Origin: Gnetum montanum
Taxonomy: Eukaryota; Streptophyta; Gnetopsida; Gnetales; Gnetaceae
DNA: 64,000 nucleotides
Assembly (NCBI GenBank): GCA_015680685.1
Contig: MNCI01014438.1
Coordinates: forward strand, 1,100,891-1,164,890
Reading direction: 5' to 3'
The notes under the pieces were generated by a model, which was not told the origin of the DNA, did not search any database, and saw only the letters and a list, made by a program, of their open reading frames with translations. Within the stretch, counting starts at the first letter, position 1; each line of letters starts with the position of its first letter. Both the position numbers and the translations under genes were made by a program. This document shows, piece by piece, positions 36,065 through 47,618 of the stretch.

Positions 36065-39009
36065 GTGTGTTAAATTATGCATTTGTTTGTCATGTGTTCA
36101 AGTGATGATTTTGCTTTTTCTTTTTGCTAATTTCATTGTTGACTATTGTAGTAGCAAGCAAATCCCAAGAGGTTACAGTAATCACCTCTAGACATGATGA
36201 AACAAACCTCTTCTTCAAGTACGGGGAGGTGGATGAGACTTAGTGTTGTCTTTGCAATGGGGCCTTAGCCACCCTTGTTCACAACATTCAAGAGGCTAGG
36301 CTTATGGATTTATTCCTAGCAGTAAATCCAAGTGTCCCAACTACTAAAATTATTTCCCTAGTCAATTCCTTTTTTGGAAAGGCTAACTGTTTCTACACAT
36401 AGGTTGATAATGTGTGGGTGGTGTTTGAAATTAATGAGAAACTTTTTGTAGATCCTTTCGGTGTTCCCTCTGATGTTCTACGTATAGGGGAAAAGACTAG
36501 CAAAGATGTAAACCATCACTGGGATATAGAGCAATGGTTGGGGATGAGCAAGGACCGAAAGGGGATTTATATGCATAAGGTTAGGATATGGGTAGCCCAA
36601 AAGGTTTACCTTGTCTTCTAGGCCCATGCCTTTCCCAAGCTACTCTCCCAAGGGAAAATCCATGCAGTAGAGTAGGCTTGGATCATGAAGGATGTTATGG
36701 AAGAAGGGACTCATTATAATTGGGCCACGTACCTTTCCAAAGGCTTGCATAGTGAAATGGTCAAGCTTCATGAGAAGCTTGATGCTCATTTCAATGTACA
36801 CTATGCCTTCTTCATAGCCTGCCTATGATGGTTTGCAAAATTCTTGGTGGTCCACGAGAATGGTACCTAGGTGTAGCAGGATCACACCTAGATATCCAAG
36901 CCATGGATTTGCCAAGTGTTCCATACCACTTGATCCCAAGACCCCCCAGAAGCCATTGGGGAATCACTTTTAATAATGACGAAGAATCGGGTGGGGCATA
37001 CCTTTTATGCCCTAGAAAATGTTGGAGAGGTGCCTCCTAGTAACACAGAAAATGTGTTAAGGAGGGCATGCCTCATTGTAGAAATGGTAAAAACTAGGTC
37101 ACAATGTAAAAAGTCTAGTCCTACGGAAGAACCTCCCTGCACTAATGAGGAAAAGGAGAGAAAGTTGCGAATCAAGGTTCGCAAAGTACAACCTATAGTT
37201 GGTAAGTTTATTTAGTCATTTCATTAGTTAGCCCTTCCATTTTGTATTAAACTAGCTTGCTTACCTTAAACATGTTTAATAGAAAAAGAAGAAGAAGTAT
37301 TGGCCCCCCCTTGAAGTAGGGGCCCTCACTGTAGAGGAAGAAGAGGCCTTAGCTATAGAGGAAGAAGCCCCTACCATAGAGGAAGAGGCCCCTACTACTG
37401 ATGCTCCTTTTGTGGGGTGTGCCCCAGTACCTGAGGAGCATATGTCAGTTGAAGATGCTACCACATTATTGAGTTAGCTAGAAGAGGAAGGGCTACAATT
37501 CAATGCTGGTGAGTTTGATCGCTTGCTTGACAGTGTGTTTATGGGAGATCCCCCCACTATCACCCCTAAGGGTTTGTTGAGTAGGAGCTTTGCACTATCG
37601 TTTATGTTTCTTTTCAGTTTTTTTGCTCTTCCCTTCTTTGCTAACATGTTTTATTATGTAGCGTACACCATTGTTAAGGCCCCTGACTCTTCTTCCTCAA
37701 TCTGCCTCCAACCATGGACTGAGATCTCCAATAAATTTTCTTTTATGGTGAGGGTGGTTGATGACATGATTGATTGCCTAAGGCAGATCGATCTTGAGAT
37801 AGGGATGTTGAAATTACAACGTTAGGCTCTCCAAGTTATTGCAATTCTTTTTGCCATCATTGCATGACTAAAGCTCTATCATGTGTGATTGATAACCTCT
37901 CGTCTTAAGTGGGACCCTAGACATGTGGACGAGGTTGACGTGGTCCCTATACTCCCACCAGAAGTGACCTAGGTTCCTCATGATTTATACAAGAAAATGA
38001 GAAAATGTGCACTCTACTCGGAAGGATCATTGTGGGAGTGTAGGTGTGTCAATGAGGACCTCTGGTAGAGGGTGCAAAAACTTGAGAATAAGAAAGCTAG
38101 CCAGGTCATTGAGTTGGAGGATCTGAGGTCTAGAAATGAATTTTTATTGGCTCATGATGCTCCTAATGGCACTTGGCATATGGTTGTAATTGACTATGTA
38201 AGGTACTGGTTAGCTGTACATGGTAAAAATGAAGCCACTTGGGAGATCATAGAGCAACACTTGTAGATGAACTTATTGGCCCAGAAGAATCAAGACTAGA
38301 AGGACTATAGCACCAAATTCTATAAAGGGGGAAAGCACAAAAGAACCATAAGCACATGTACAAAATGGAAAGTGTTGTCTACCACCAACAATATTAGGAT
38401 GCTTCCATTGAGTTTCATACTGATAAATTATTTCTCAATGTCATTGGCATTGCTAAGGACTCTAAAATGTTCATGCAATAGGTAGTGGTTATTGAGTCCC
38501 CTGAAAGAGAAATAACCTTACCTTCTAGGAAGACCACCATTGCCACCTTCTCTTTGGGGCCACCCATATGGATAGCTCTGGAGAAAGGGAAAGCTATAGC
38601 AAGTGTTGATTTGGGAGAGGAAGATTGGGCCAAATTCACTGAGGAGGAGATCCTACGATGTCTAGTGGCTGGCATGGACAGGATACCCCCTGAGATGGAT
38701 GTGGGCCCATCTCAGGTTAGTCATTCTTTATTGTCTCATAGTCTATTTTATGAGATCCTTGTTGTAGTTTTGATTTGTTATTTTATTTTTTGTCATATGC
38801 AGGATCCAAATGGAGGTGCAAGACCTAGTGGAACAAGAAATGGAGATGCTAACGAGGACTCATAGTGTGGCGGCGAAAGATTTTTTTTTATTTTTTTTTG
38901 GATCTCATTTTTTTGTAAACATTATTATATGAGCTGAAATGTAATGAAGAATATAATGTGAAACAATTATTTCATATTTTTTAGTTAATTAATTTTTTTT
39001 ATTAATGTG

Positions 39010-39215
39010 TTTAGGCCCCTTGTTTTAGTTTAAGGCCATTTCAGGCCATTGCTAGTTTTAGGTCATTTCGGGCCACGCAATAGTTTAAGGCCATTTTGGG
39101 TCATACAATAGTTTAGGGCCATATTAGGCCATTTCTTAATGATGATTTTTTTATTTTTGTTTTCTTTGTTTTATGGAAGTAAAGTTACTAGTTTTAGGCC
39201 TTAGTGGGCTGTAAA
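39010..39215 (+). repeat. Hairpin-motif array downstream of antisense gene B
   Basis: Units of 27-35 bp reading AGTTTAAGGCC-ATTTCA-GGCC and variants (GGTC-ATTTCG-GGCC). The lead-in and 6-nt loop match the other arrays, but the arms are GGCC. It lies about 150 bp after the antisense stop codon and before the protease. Confidence 0.75.
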
Positions 39216-39659
39216 TCATGCAAACTGCAAATTTCATGTAAAATGTAAATTAAGCACCCAAAAAACTTAATGTAAAATGTAAATTGTGCAAATAGAAAAA
39301 TTTAATGTAAAAGTGTGAATTATGTCATTAGAGGTGTAACAATTTATTGAAGTGACGTGGAGACAAGCTTTAATGATGTAATTATTTTCTAACTTTACAT
39401 GGGTTAGGCGAGGCATACGGCTAGGTGGCCTTGCATTGGTATTCATCTATATTATCATTTGTGGCTTGGAAGGGCAACTCGGCCCATGTGGTTTCTTTGT
39501 TTGAGTTAACAGTTTTAGCCTGTTGATTTTTCAAACATGGCATTTTAGTTTGAATAATGCTTCATTTGCAAAGATTTCTATCTCTAAGCCTTGTTCCACA
39601 TTTATGTTGTTTATGACCCAGGGAGCCACTTTGTCACTGTAAATCACTAATTCCTCATC

Positions 39660-40210
39660 CACATTGGGTAAGTAGATTTCCTAATGTATAGGTGAGGAAA
39701 AAACCCTTAGATGGGCCAACCATGATCTCCCCAGGATCAGGTTGAATCCAGGCATCTCCTCCACGATGATGAATACTGTGCTCATGGGGAATTGGTCCCC
39801 TACCATGAAGATGATGTGGATAGTTCCCTTGACCACCACATGTGCCCCATTGAAGGACTTAAGGCATGAAGTTACTGTGAGCTTGATTTGATATACCAAG
39901 CCTAGCTTGTCCATGATAGTAAATGGGATTATGTTGGTGGCATCTCCATTGTCAACATGTAGCCTATGGATCTTGTACTAGCCAACCCAAATGTTGATGA
40001 ACATAGGAGCAGTTGTCACTTGATCCTTTTTAGGGTCTTCCTTGATAGCCTTTTTGTGAAATGTTAGCTGGGTGGGCCATGTTTCTTTAGCCATGGGGGG
40101 AAGCATGACTATGTGAATGGATTTTTGTTCAACTGGCAAGTTTTCACTAATGGGAATGATGGTCAACATGTGAACCATTGCCTCATGATGTGTTGTAGAG
40201 GTCATTATCA
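39660..40210 (-). pseudogene. Protease of element B
   Basis: Retropepsin remnant. On the minus strand the active-site segment reads VDNGDATNIIPFTIMDKLGL (about 39895-39955), then VVKGTIHIIFMVGDQFPMST, and the C-terminal block GFNLILGRSWLAHLR (39681-39914). An upstream linker (39978-40205) ends VTTAPMFINIWVG. The active-site triplet is D-N-G rather than D-S/T-G. Confidence 0.75.
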
Positions 40211-40499
40211 GGTCATATAAGCTTAGTGTTGTGTTTTTTTTTGTTTTAAGGCTTGTTTAACTTGTGAAAGGGCATTCAAGAAATCTTGCCCACCATCTTG
40301 TTATTTGCTAACTTTCTCCTCTTCCATATGCCCTAGGAGGCAAATTTCTTGAGGGGACTAGCTTTAGGTTGGACAATAAGCTCTCTTGGATTACAAGGTG
40401 ATGGTTGTGTCTGTGCATTGCTATTGGTAGCCAATGATGAAGAGGCCATAGGCCATGTGGACAAGGGGGTAGGCTTAGGAGGACCTAGGATGGTATGTT

Positions 40500-41371
40500 C
40501 CCTAGCCAGCTTGTTTGCTATATGCTCTTCATGCTTCTTTGTATGGGGAGGCTAGGGTGTAGCCCTTGTCACTCGATTTTTGATCAGGGGAGAAGTTCCA
40601 TGCCTTGGCACCTTAATGATGAACGGTGCCTGCATTGTTATAGTGGTGGGAGGCAGTGTAGTTTTTAGCACAAAAGGTGCAGGAGAGGCATAGAAAGGAG
40701 TCCTAATGACAAAGGGGGATTGTGACTTAGTTGTTGTTGCTATTTCTATGTTACAAAGAGGCACATGAGCCTCAAATGGTTGCTATGGTGGTTCAGAGTT
40801 TTTGTCAATGTCGATAGTGTTGATGGTGTAGCCTACATTGTTAGCATTTAGGGGATCTTTGTAGACTCCCATTAACTAGTTTTCAGGCTGAATGGGACTA
40901 CTCTCATCCAAGAACAACTTTCCCTAATCTATCATGCATTGTATGTCATCTTTTAATGCTAAGCAGTAATCTGTATCATGCCCACACAGCTGGTGATAAT
41001 CACAGAAATGCTTTAACCTAAAATTCTTAGACATTGGTGGTTTATTGGACGTAGCTAAGGAGGGGTTCCAAAGAACTTCATAGTACCTTTGATGAAATTT
41101 AATAGCCTCCTCCGACATTTTTTGTTGTTGTATACACCCTGCTCCCAAAAATTGCTTCATGAAGTTTGAAGGCTTAATTAGTTATGGGGTATACTTTAAG
41201 CGATCCTTATGTTCAAAGTTTGGCCTGGGCTGCGTTTGTGCTATAAGTGTTGATGCTTGTGGCTGACTAGTGCTAGTGGATCTAGGTGTTGCATTAGGGG
41301 GAGCCTTGGGCATGGTGGTAGCCTTTTTGTTGTTGTTAGGTCTGGTCTCATTGGCTACCACGACCACCATG
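40500..41371 (-). pseudogene. Gag of element B, C-terminal part
   Basis: Includes the nucleocapsid-like motif FCDYHQLCGHDTDYCLALKD (40924-41160), with all Cys/His positions present, preceded by the basic linker NNNKKATTMPKAPP (41182-41379). A proline/threonine-rich tail follows (40552-40764). The capsid portion is missing because the LTR of C starts at 41372, within the linker. Confidence 0.8.
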
Positions 41372-43101
41372 TGAAACACCCTAAAACATTTGAGGCACTC
41401 TTGCTTTGCCAGGATCTTGGAAATGAGGCAAACACTTCCACAAGTGTAAGCCTCATGACAATTTGGTAGGAAATGAATGCATTGAGTTTAGACTATTTAA
41501 TTCGACAAGTTTTCTACCTCTAGAGCTGACAATGCCCACCTGGGTGTTTCACCTGGCTGATAGTCTATTCAGAAACCATGCTTGGAGTTGTCGGTGGTGC
41601 TCAGGATGCACAAAATAGTTCAGAAAGTTTTCTAGTGAAGAAGTTTGCTACGCTATATAGCATAGCAAACCTTGGAAGATAGTTGCTCAGGAAATTAAGT
41701 ACAAATCATTGCAAAACAAAGTGCTATGCTATGCTACACTACGTAGTTTAGCATAATGTAACAAAGGAAAAATACAAAAGTTCCAGCTTACTAAGTCACT
41801 GCAATCAAGAAATTGCACTCGGCAAGCACTCTGGCCTTCAAAACTAGTTTTCTTGTTCAACTTCAAGTGCTTAGCAAAAATCTCTTACTAGAAAGTTGCA
41901 GATTGAGCAAAATGCAAGATACACTGGTTGCTACGCTATGCTATGCTACATAGCGTAGCATAGCATAGCGATGATTCAAAGGTAGCAAAAGAAAAAGTTG
42001 CAGTTGTTAGCATAATCAGAGCTCCAAGCAAGCATTTGCAATTTCAACACGGGTCGCAAATGTAGCCAACTACTATGCTATGCTATGCTATGTAGCATAG
42101 CATAGCGTAGAAAAGATGAAAATCAAAAAAAGTGCTGCAAAAATTGACTTGGCATTCACCAAACATTCCAGCAGATGCAGTTGACTTCAATGCAAATTTC
42201 TTTTTCAAACTAATGACTATGATGTGCTACACTACATAGCATAGCATAGTGTAGCAAGCAGCTACACTACGCTGACATGCTACGCTACATAGTGTAGTAG
42301 GTAGCTATACTACTTCAGTGTGCCTCATTCCTCATATGCATTGTTGGCATATTTGATTCCAGCATCTCTAGTTTCAATAGCATAATTGCAATGTGACAAG
42401 TTCATGACCGGCTTTGCATGTTCATGCAGTATGGAAACATCGGCATTTCATGGGTCCAAGACACGTGTCGTCCAAGCCTCATTTCTCATGTACTCCTAGC
42501 TCTATAAATACCCCAACGAGTAATGCTCAAAGGGTTGGAAAATTTTGTTGGTGGTTGGAAATTTGGAGTATTGTTGTCATTTTTTGGCAAGTTGGAAAAT
42601 TTGGTTAGCAAATTAGCAATTCAAAGGGTTAGCAAATTAAGAAATCTCTTGGTTGGAAAGCACTTTGCATTGTTGGCTTTGAAGTTTGTGTACAAGAACA
42701 TAGTTGGCCTACTTTGAACATTTTGGTTACCTTTGGGATCTTTGTGCTTCCCAGTGTTGTGCAATCGATTGTATCCATCTTAGAAAAGTAAAGTTGCAAT
42801 ATTGAGGTAGTGCATTTTCTAATTCCAGTTTGCTTTACATTCCTACTCATCATCATTGCATTTTATATTTTTTTTGCTTCATTACATTTAATAATTATTA
42901 TATTACATTAAACATCACTTCCGCATTACACGTTTACGAAAGGTTAAGTTACACTAGTTAAGTCCTTGTCTGATTGACCAGACCATTTAGGGCACCTCAT
43001 TTCCATTTTCTCCAGCAAGGCCCTTGCATGGATCCAAGGTTAAAATTGTTTGCCCAAAAACCTCTTGGTGTTTCTAGCAACTGATGTTTTTGATCGCTAC
43101 A
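41372..43101 (+). repeat. 5' LTR of element C
   Basis: Begins TGAAACACCC and ends CTACA just before the primer-binding site. The TATAAATA box is at 42503-42510. Palindromes: perfect 16-bp arms at 41934-41949 and 41955-41970 around loop ATAGC; 18-bp arms with one mismatch at 42073-42090 and 42093-42110; others near 41654, 41745 and 42240. At 1,730 bp it is shorter than the LTR at 58244 (2,420 bp). Confidence 0.85.
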
Positions 43102-43107
43102 GTTTTC

Positions 43108-43123
43108 TGGTGCTAGAAGGAGG
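43108..43123 (+). other. Primer-binding site of element C
   Basis: TGGTGCTAGAAGGAGG starts six bases after the LTR end. The same place in element D (from 60669) reads TGGCATGAGAAGAAGG. It begins TGG, as expected for complementarity to a tRNA CCA end. The tRNA was not identified. Confidence 0.6.
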
Positions 43124-43344
43124 ACCTTTTGGTGTCTTTTTCGTGTTTCATGGTAGTCCTACATGTGTTCTATACCCCATCATGCACTAGCATAAACATG
43201 ACACCCTTTTGCATTTGTTTATGCATTGTGTGATGTATATCAGTCACTCTAACGGTTCCTCTAGAATCCTACAGGATAGAAAGCCTTCGATCGCCGCTTG
43301 ATCTCTGTGTTTTCTTGTTTACAAACCCTTTTAGCTTTACGGAA

Positions 43345-46335
43345 ATGATTTCCTCAAGCATCGCAACTACTACCTCTAACGTTGAGGTTCCCCTCTCAGT
43401 TCAAGGCATCACAGGTGCTGAGCAGCTACCCAGCCCAGTGCTAGGGCCACGTTGATCTCTCAAGATCCAAAATCAATGGCTTAAGGGCTTGGCTCAGTAA
43501 TACGAGCAGTATAACTTTCGCTGTGCTAAGGTTTAGGCAAATCTACCCTTAGATGCACAAGAACTCAAAGACAAATGTAGCTTTGAGTTCACTTACTGTA
43601 ATGGGAGGGAATTTATTCCCACTCCTAGCATTTGCATTCCTCTGACACAGATGCATCAGTGGCTCATAGATCAACTGATAGCGGTCATTAGGCCTAGGGA
43701 GCTGCGAGACATGGCATCTCATCTTGATGAGACATTCCAAAGTGGGCAAGAGGAACTAGATTCCTAATCCGAGGATGGGGATCAAACTAACCCTACCATC
43801 CTTCCTCCCACCCCATCTTTCTAGATAAACCCACTCTCTATCGCCGCTCCCTTTATGATCACATCTGCACCGTTGCAACTTGTGATTTCATCGACAATGG
43901 ATAGCCATGCCATGCCCTCAGCGTATCAACACACCTACTCCCCTATCTCATTCTTAGCCACTACCCCTTTGAAAACTATTCCTTAGTCCATTCCTGCATC
44001 ACACCACACACCGATCATCGCTACCCTACCCTACGTTCACACCATACCTACATCGCAAGTTACATGTAGCTTCCGTGTCCATTCCAATGTCTACACCTGT
44101 ACCACTATCAGTGGAGACCCTAGTCCCATCCACATGGTGGACCCCATTCACTTCTCCTCCTATTTTGCAACCATCATAGATGTCCCACTATGCTTTCCAT
44201 CAAATGTACCAAGTCCTGCAAATGGTACAACCAAGCATGAGACTATGGTCTGTCCCACCAGCCAAAAAAATGGCCTATCCCATGGCACAACCAGCAGCTA
44301 TTGCTCCAAGAGCACCACCTACCGGGTGGTGGATAGCACAAGTAGCACCTTTCATAGGGGCCATCCCAACAACACCGCCTATGGGCCAGGTTGCTGCCCC
44401 TGCCACGCCACAGATGGAAGCTGCCTCTGTAGCTCCCCAACCATCTGCATCATCCCTGGGTCTGGATCAAGCATTCCAGCTTATCCAGACCCTTAATAAG
44501 GAAATCAAACACCTCAAGATTGCTAGATCTAACATGGTACAAATCATGGATTTCTACCATGATGATCCCATTAGCCCAGCAGTCCCCATGCTAACTTTAC
44601 CCCCTGGGATGCCACTCCCCCATTTTACAAAATACAACAGGGAGGGTGATCCGAACGCACATCTTGTTACATTCAGATATGAGTCCCTTCTTTTGCAACA
44701 ATGATTGCATACAATCATCCATGTCTTTGCTATGTCTCTGATGGGAAAAGCCCTAGACTGGTACCGCGTGCTTCTGTGCTCCTCCATCTCAACCCTAGAG
44801 GAGCTCCTGACCTAGTTTGTAACACGTTTCAAGTATAACTTGAGACCAGAGGTTACACTGGATTAGCTAATGAGCATGAAGCAAGATCCACTAGAATCGG
44901 TCCAGAAATTCATACAACAGTGGAGTGCTACCCTTAACGAGATTTGTGAGCTAATCACGAAGGCCCATCTACTGGCCGTCTTTAAGGGTGTAGTGAACAA
45001 CTTTATTAAGTCCAAAATGTACTATCTTGCTCCACGGACTCTTAGTCAGGCTTTCACCTAGACCAAGAGCATACAAGACATGGTTGAGGTAGGTAAAGAC
45101 CCGGCCTATGTTGCATACAAGAACATCTTTACGAAGAAGGATAAGGACAAGGGCAAGGCTGCAATAGCCACAGTGGCCACTGTGGCAAATGAAGCCAAAC
45201 CTAACAACAACAAGAAAAATAAGAAAGCGACCACAATAGCAACTAACCCTGCACCCAACCAGGGCAACGCAGCTCAACCCTCCACTTCTACATCTGAAGC
45301 ATCCACACCACCCAAGCCAAACATTGAGCATAAAGATCACTCTAAATATACCCCACCGCCCGTCAAGCCTTCAAAACTTCTGAAGCAATTGCTAGCGGTG
45401 AGGTATATCCAACAAAAGAGGATGTCAGAGAAATGAGTTAAAAGACATCAACGATAGTGCGAACTCCTTAGGAACCCCTCCTTGGCCTTGCCCAATGAGC
45501 CGCTAGTTCCTAAGAATTTTAGGCTGGAGTGGTTCTATGACTACCATCAACAATGTGATCACAAAATGGATTACTACATGGCATTAAAAGATGACATGTA
45601 AAGAATGATTGATCAAGGAAATTGTTTTTAGATGAAAGAAACCTAGTGCATCCAAAAAATCAATCTTTGCATGTCTATATGGATCCTCTTAACGCCAACA
45701 ATGCTAGCTACATTATCAACACCATCGGCATTGACAACAACCCTAAACCGTCCCAGTAGCCATTTGTGGTTCGTGTGCCTCAACATAACTCACCAACACC
45801 ACCAATCGCTAAGCAAACTCTGTAGCAACCATTTTTCCTTAGAGTCCGTCCCTGGAAATTTTCCCCTACATCACCTATAAGCAAAACAACATCACTCCCA
45901 CATGCATTAACACCGTTAGTACCATTTGTCATCAGTGGGCCAAGTGATTCAATCGTCCTTGCCCTGCATAAGACAAAACCTTAGCCTTCTTGTCGAAATA
46001 AACGAGAAGAACATTTGATAGGTGAGGTGTCAATGGAACGTACCACCCTAGGTACTTCCAAACCTACGCCCTTGCCTTCTGCATCTACATCCTCGTTGCT
46101 GAAAGATGACATTGCTGCGCATGCACTGTCATTACCACCTTGCCCAAAAGGGTCTAATCCTAGACCCGAAAGTATCCCTCGGGAAATTTTTCTTCTAGGA
46201 TGAATGAAAGAGGAGAAAGGAAGTAAAAAAGAAGGTGGCCTAGATCTTTTAAGCACTCTCACTCAGGTCAAGCAGGCTCTGAAACAAAAATACACAAAGT
46301 TGAGCTTGTATGACCTGATTATGACTTCTACTGCA
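43345..46335 (+). pseudogene. Gag of element C
   Basis: The start ATG at 43345 is supported by gag D, whose first residues align (MISSS versus MIPMT). Segments in order: N-terminal block with KDKCSFEF and NGREFIPTP (43.55-43.75 kb); Pro/Thr/Ala-rich spacer; the long open piece 44180-44704 with LDQAFQLIQTLNKEIKHLK and IMDFYHDDPISPAVP; capsid core KALDWYRVLL (44.75 kb) and QKFIQQWSATLNEICELITK (44.87-45.06 kb); basic linker (45080-45436); nucleocapsid-like FYDYHQQCDHKMDYYMALKD (45.53-45.59 kb), in which Cys residues are partly lost; Pro-rich tail. Several stops interrupt it. Confidence 0.8.
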
Positions 46336-46930
46336 CACATTGAGTCTCTAGTTTGCATGTTCATGGCAATACCAATTTCTGAGAACATGCCAGCATGAGA
46401 AAAAGCGATCCACTCAGTTATGCTTCATTCTGCACCTGCAGAACCACAGCCATCCCAATTGACTTTGTGCTATGATTTCATTAGGGAAGATCTTGAAAAG
46501 GGTTAGGTGACTACAACATCTCTTTTCATCATAATTTGGGTTGATCAACATAAGATCTGAATGGTACACATTGATGATGGGGCTACTATGAATGTCATCC
46601 CATTCCTTATAGTGGATAAGCTAGGTTTGGTCAACCAAATCAGACCCACGACAATGTCATGCTTAAATTCGTTCAACGAGGCACGAGTTGTGGTGAAAGG
46701 TATGGTCCACATTGACTTTGTGGTAGGGGACCATTTCCCCACTAATGCAACATTTATCATGGTGGAAGAGATGCCTGAGTTTAACTTGATCTTGGGGAGT
46801 ACATGGTTAGCACAACTTAGGGCCATCTCTTTGCCTATACATCAGGAGATCCATCTACCCTATGTAGGTAGGGAGGTGTTAATCCACGGTAACTAGGTAG
46901 CAACACAAGTAACAAATAACGTAGATATAG
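46336..46930 (+). pseudogene. Protease of element C
   Basis: Open piece 46561-46896: VHIDDGATMNVIPFLIVDKL (active site D-D-G), then VVVKGMVHIDFVVGDHFPTN, the block FNLILGSTWLAQLRAISLPI and HQEIHLPYVGREVLIHG. The upstream linker ends VTTTSLFIIIW. It aligns across its length with B and F. Confidence 0.8.
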
Positions 46931-47284
46931 ATTAGGGCTCAGAGGTCATAACCTTTGAGAATGAAGTGCTTGTCTCCATAGATACTAACTTCTTACTAAA
47001 AGAGCTAGCCCAGCACCCTGGCTCAAAAAACAAAAATGTGTGGGCCGAGTTGCCCATCCAAGTGGAGGGCAATGATGTAGATGAATGCCCTAGAAAAGCG
47101 TCTCGGCCTTACACCTCGCCCAATCCATGATGGGTTAGAAAGAAGTTACGCATAGCATAGCAACCCCATTGCTTCTTGCCCAGTTAACATCCTTTGTACT
47201 TTTACCGCTTATCGGCTTCGCATTCATCCATCTACGCTAGGTACACCAACTTACTTTTCTAAAACCGTTAACATACCTTCTATT
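46931..47284. other. Spacer after protease C
   Basis: No clear gene. A short stretch to about 47130 remains partly open after the protease and may be the last residues of the gag-protease frame. The rest leads into the hairpin array. Confidence 0.4.
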
Positions 47285-47462
47285 TATGCCATGGCCCGAA
47301 ATGGCCTAAAACTATATCGCCCCATGGCCCAAAATGGCCTAAAACTAGCGGTGGCCCGAAATGCCCTAAAACTAGCCATGGCCCAAAATGGCCTAAAACT
47401 AGTAGTGGCCCGAAATGGCCTAAAACTACGCATGACCTAAAATTTCCAAAAACTAAAATGAA
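47285..47462 (-). repeat. Hairpin-motif array, five to six 27-bp units
   Basis: Tight tandem array of ATGGCC-CGAAAT-GGCC-TAAAACTAG units. Each contains GGCC-N6-GGCC and the complement of the AGTTTTA lead-in. It lies about 155 bp beyond the stop codon of the antisense gene, the same place as 39010-39215 in B. Confidence 0.9.
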
Positions 47463-47618
47463 AAACATAGAAACTGATCACATATATAACATATGTAATT
47501 CATAAACTAGAGTAGCATCAATCTTGCCATAATCCATCTTTCATTCAAGATTTCACTTAGACAATGTTTGCAATAATTTTACAAAAATAAAAAAATAAAA
47601 AAATCAAAATCCCTATTG

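Larger units (their letters stand above)
33935..38865 (+). pseudogene. Antisense intron-containing gene of element B
   Basis: Large gene antisense to element B, between RT and protease. Exons were defined by alignment with copy C. E1: ATG 34049 to 34167 (donor GTAAGTC). E2: about 35253-35703 (donor GTGAGTC). E3: 35790-36064. E4: 36155-37201 (donor GTAAGT). E5: 37283-37580. E6: 37662 to about 37803. E7: about 37896-38715 (donor CAG|GTTAGT). E8: 38803-38865, TAG. Exons 2-3 look like an FCP1/NIF HAD domain. Exon 4 has VITSRHDETNLFFKYGEVDE and CLCNGAL. Exon 5 is Glu-rich (EEEA repeats). Exon 7 has SLWECRCVNEDLW, coiled-coil-like sequence and FSLGPPIWIALEKGKAI. Stops in exons 1, 2, 4 and 7, and lost splice sites at introns 1 and 6, make this copy dead. 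Function unknown. Confidence 0.8.
25737..41371 (-). mobile_element. Tat-family element B, 5' end missing
   Basis: Minus-strand element about 15.6 kb long. From the left: 3' LTR (cut at its outer end), polypurine tract and 3' UTR, hairpin array, integrase, aRNH, RNase H, RT, hairpin array, antisense gene, hairpin array, protease, gag. Gag is cut at 41371 by the LTR of element C, and the 5' LTR is absent. The order matches element C, which makes this the reference pair for the family. Confidence 0.85.

Noticed and set aside
44134-44496. 120-codon open frame overlapping gag C in another frame
   Set aside because: The frame 44180-44704 matches gag D and gag F. The overlapping frame has no counterpart in those copies.
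47280-47468. Open frame of repeated GHFGP motifs (minus strand)
   Set aside because: It is a translation of the 27-bp hairpin array. The frame is a by-product of unit length being a multiple of three.
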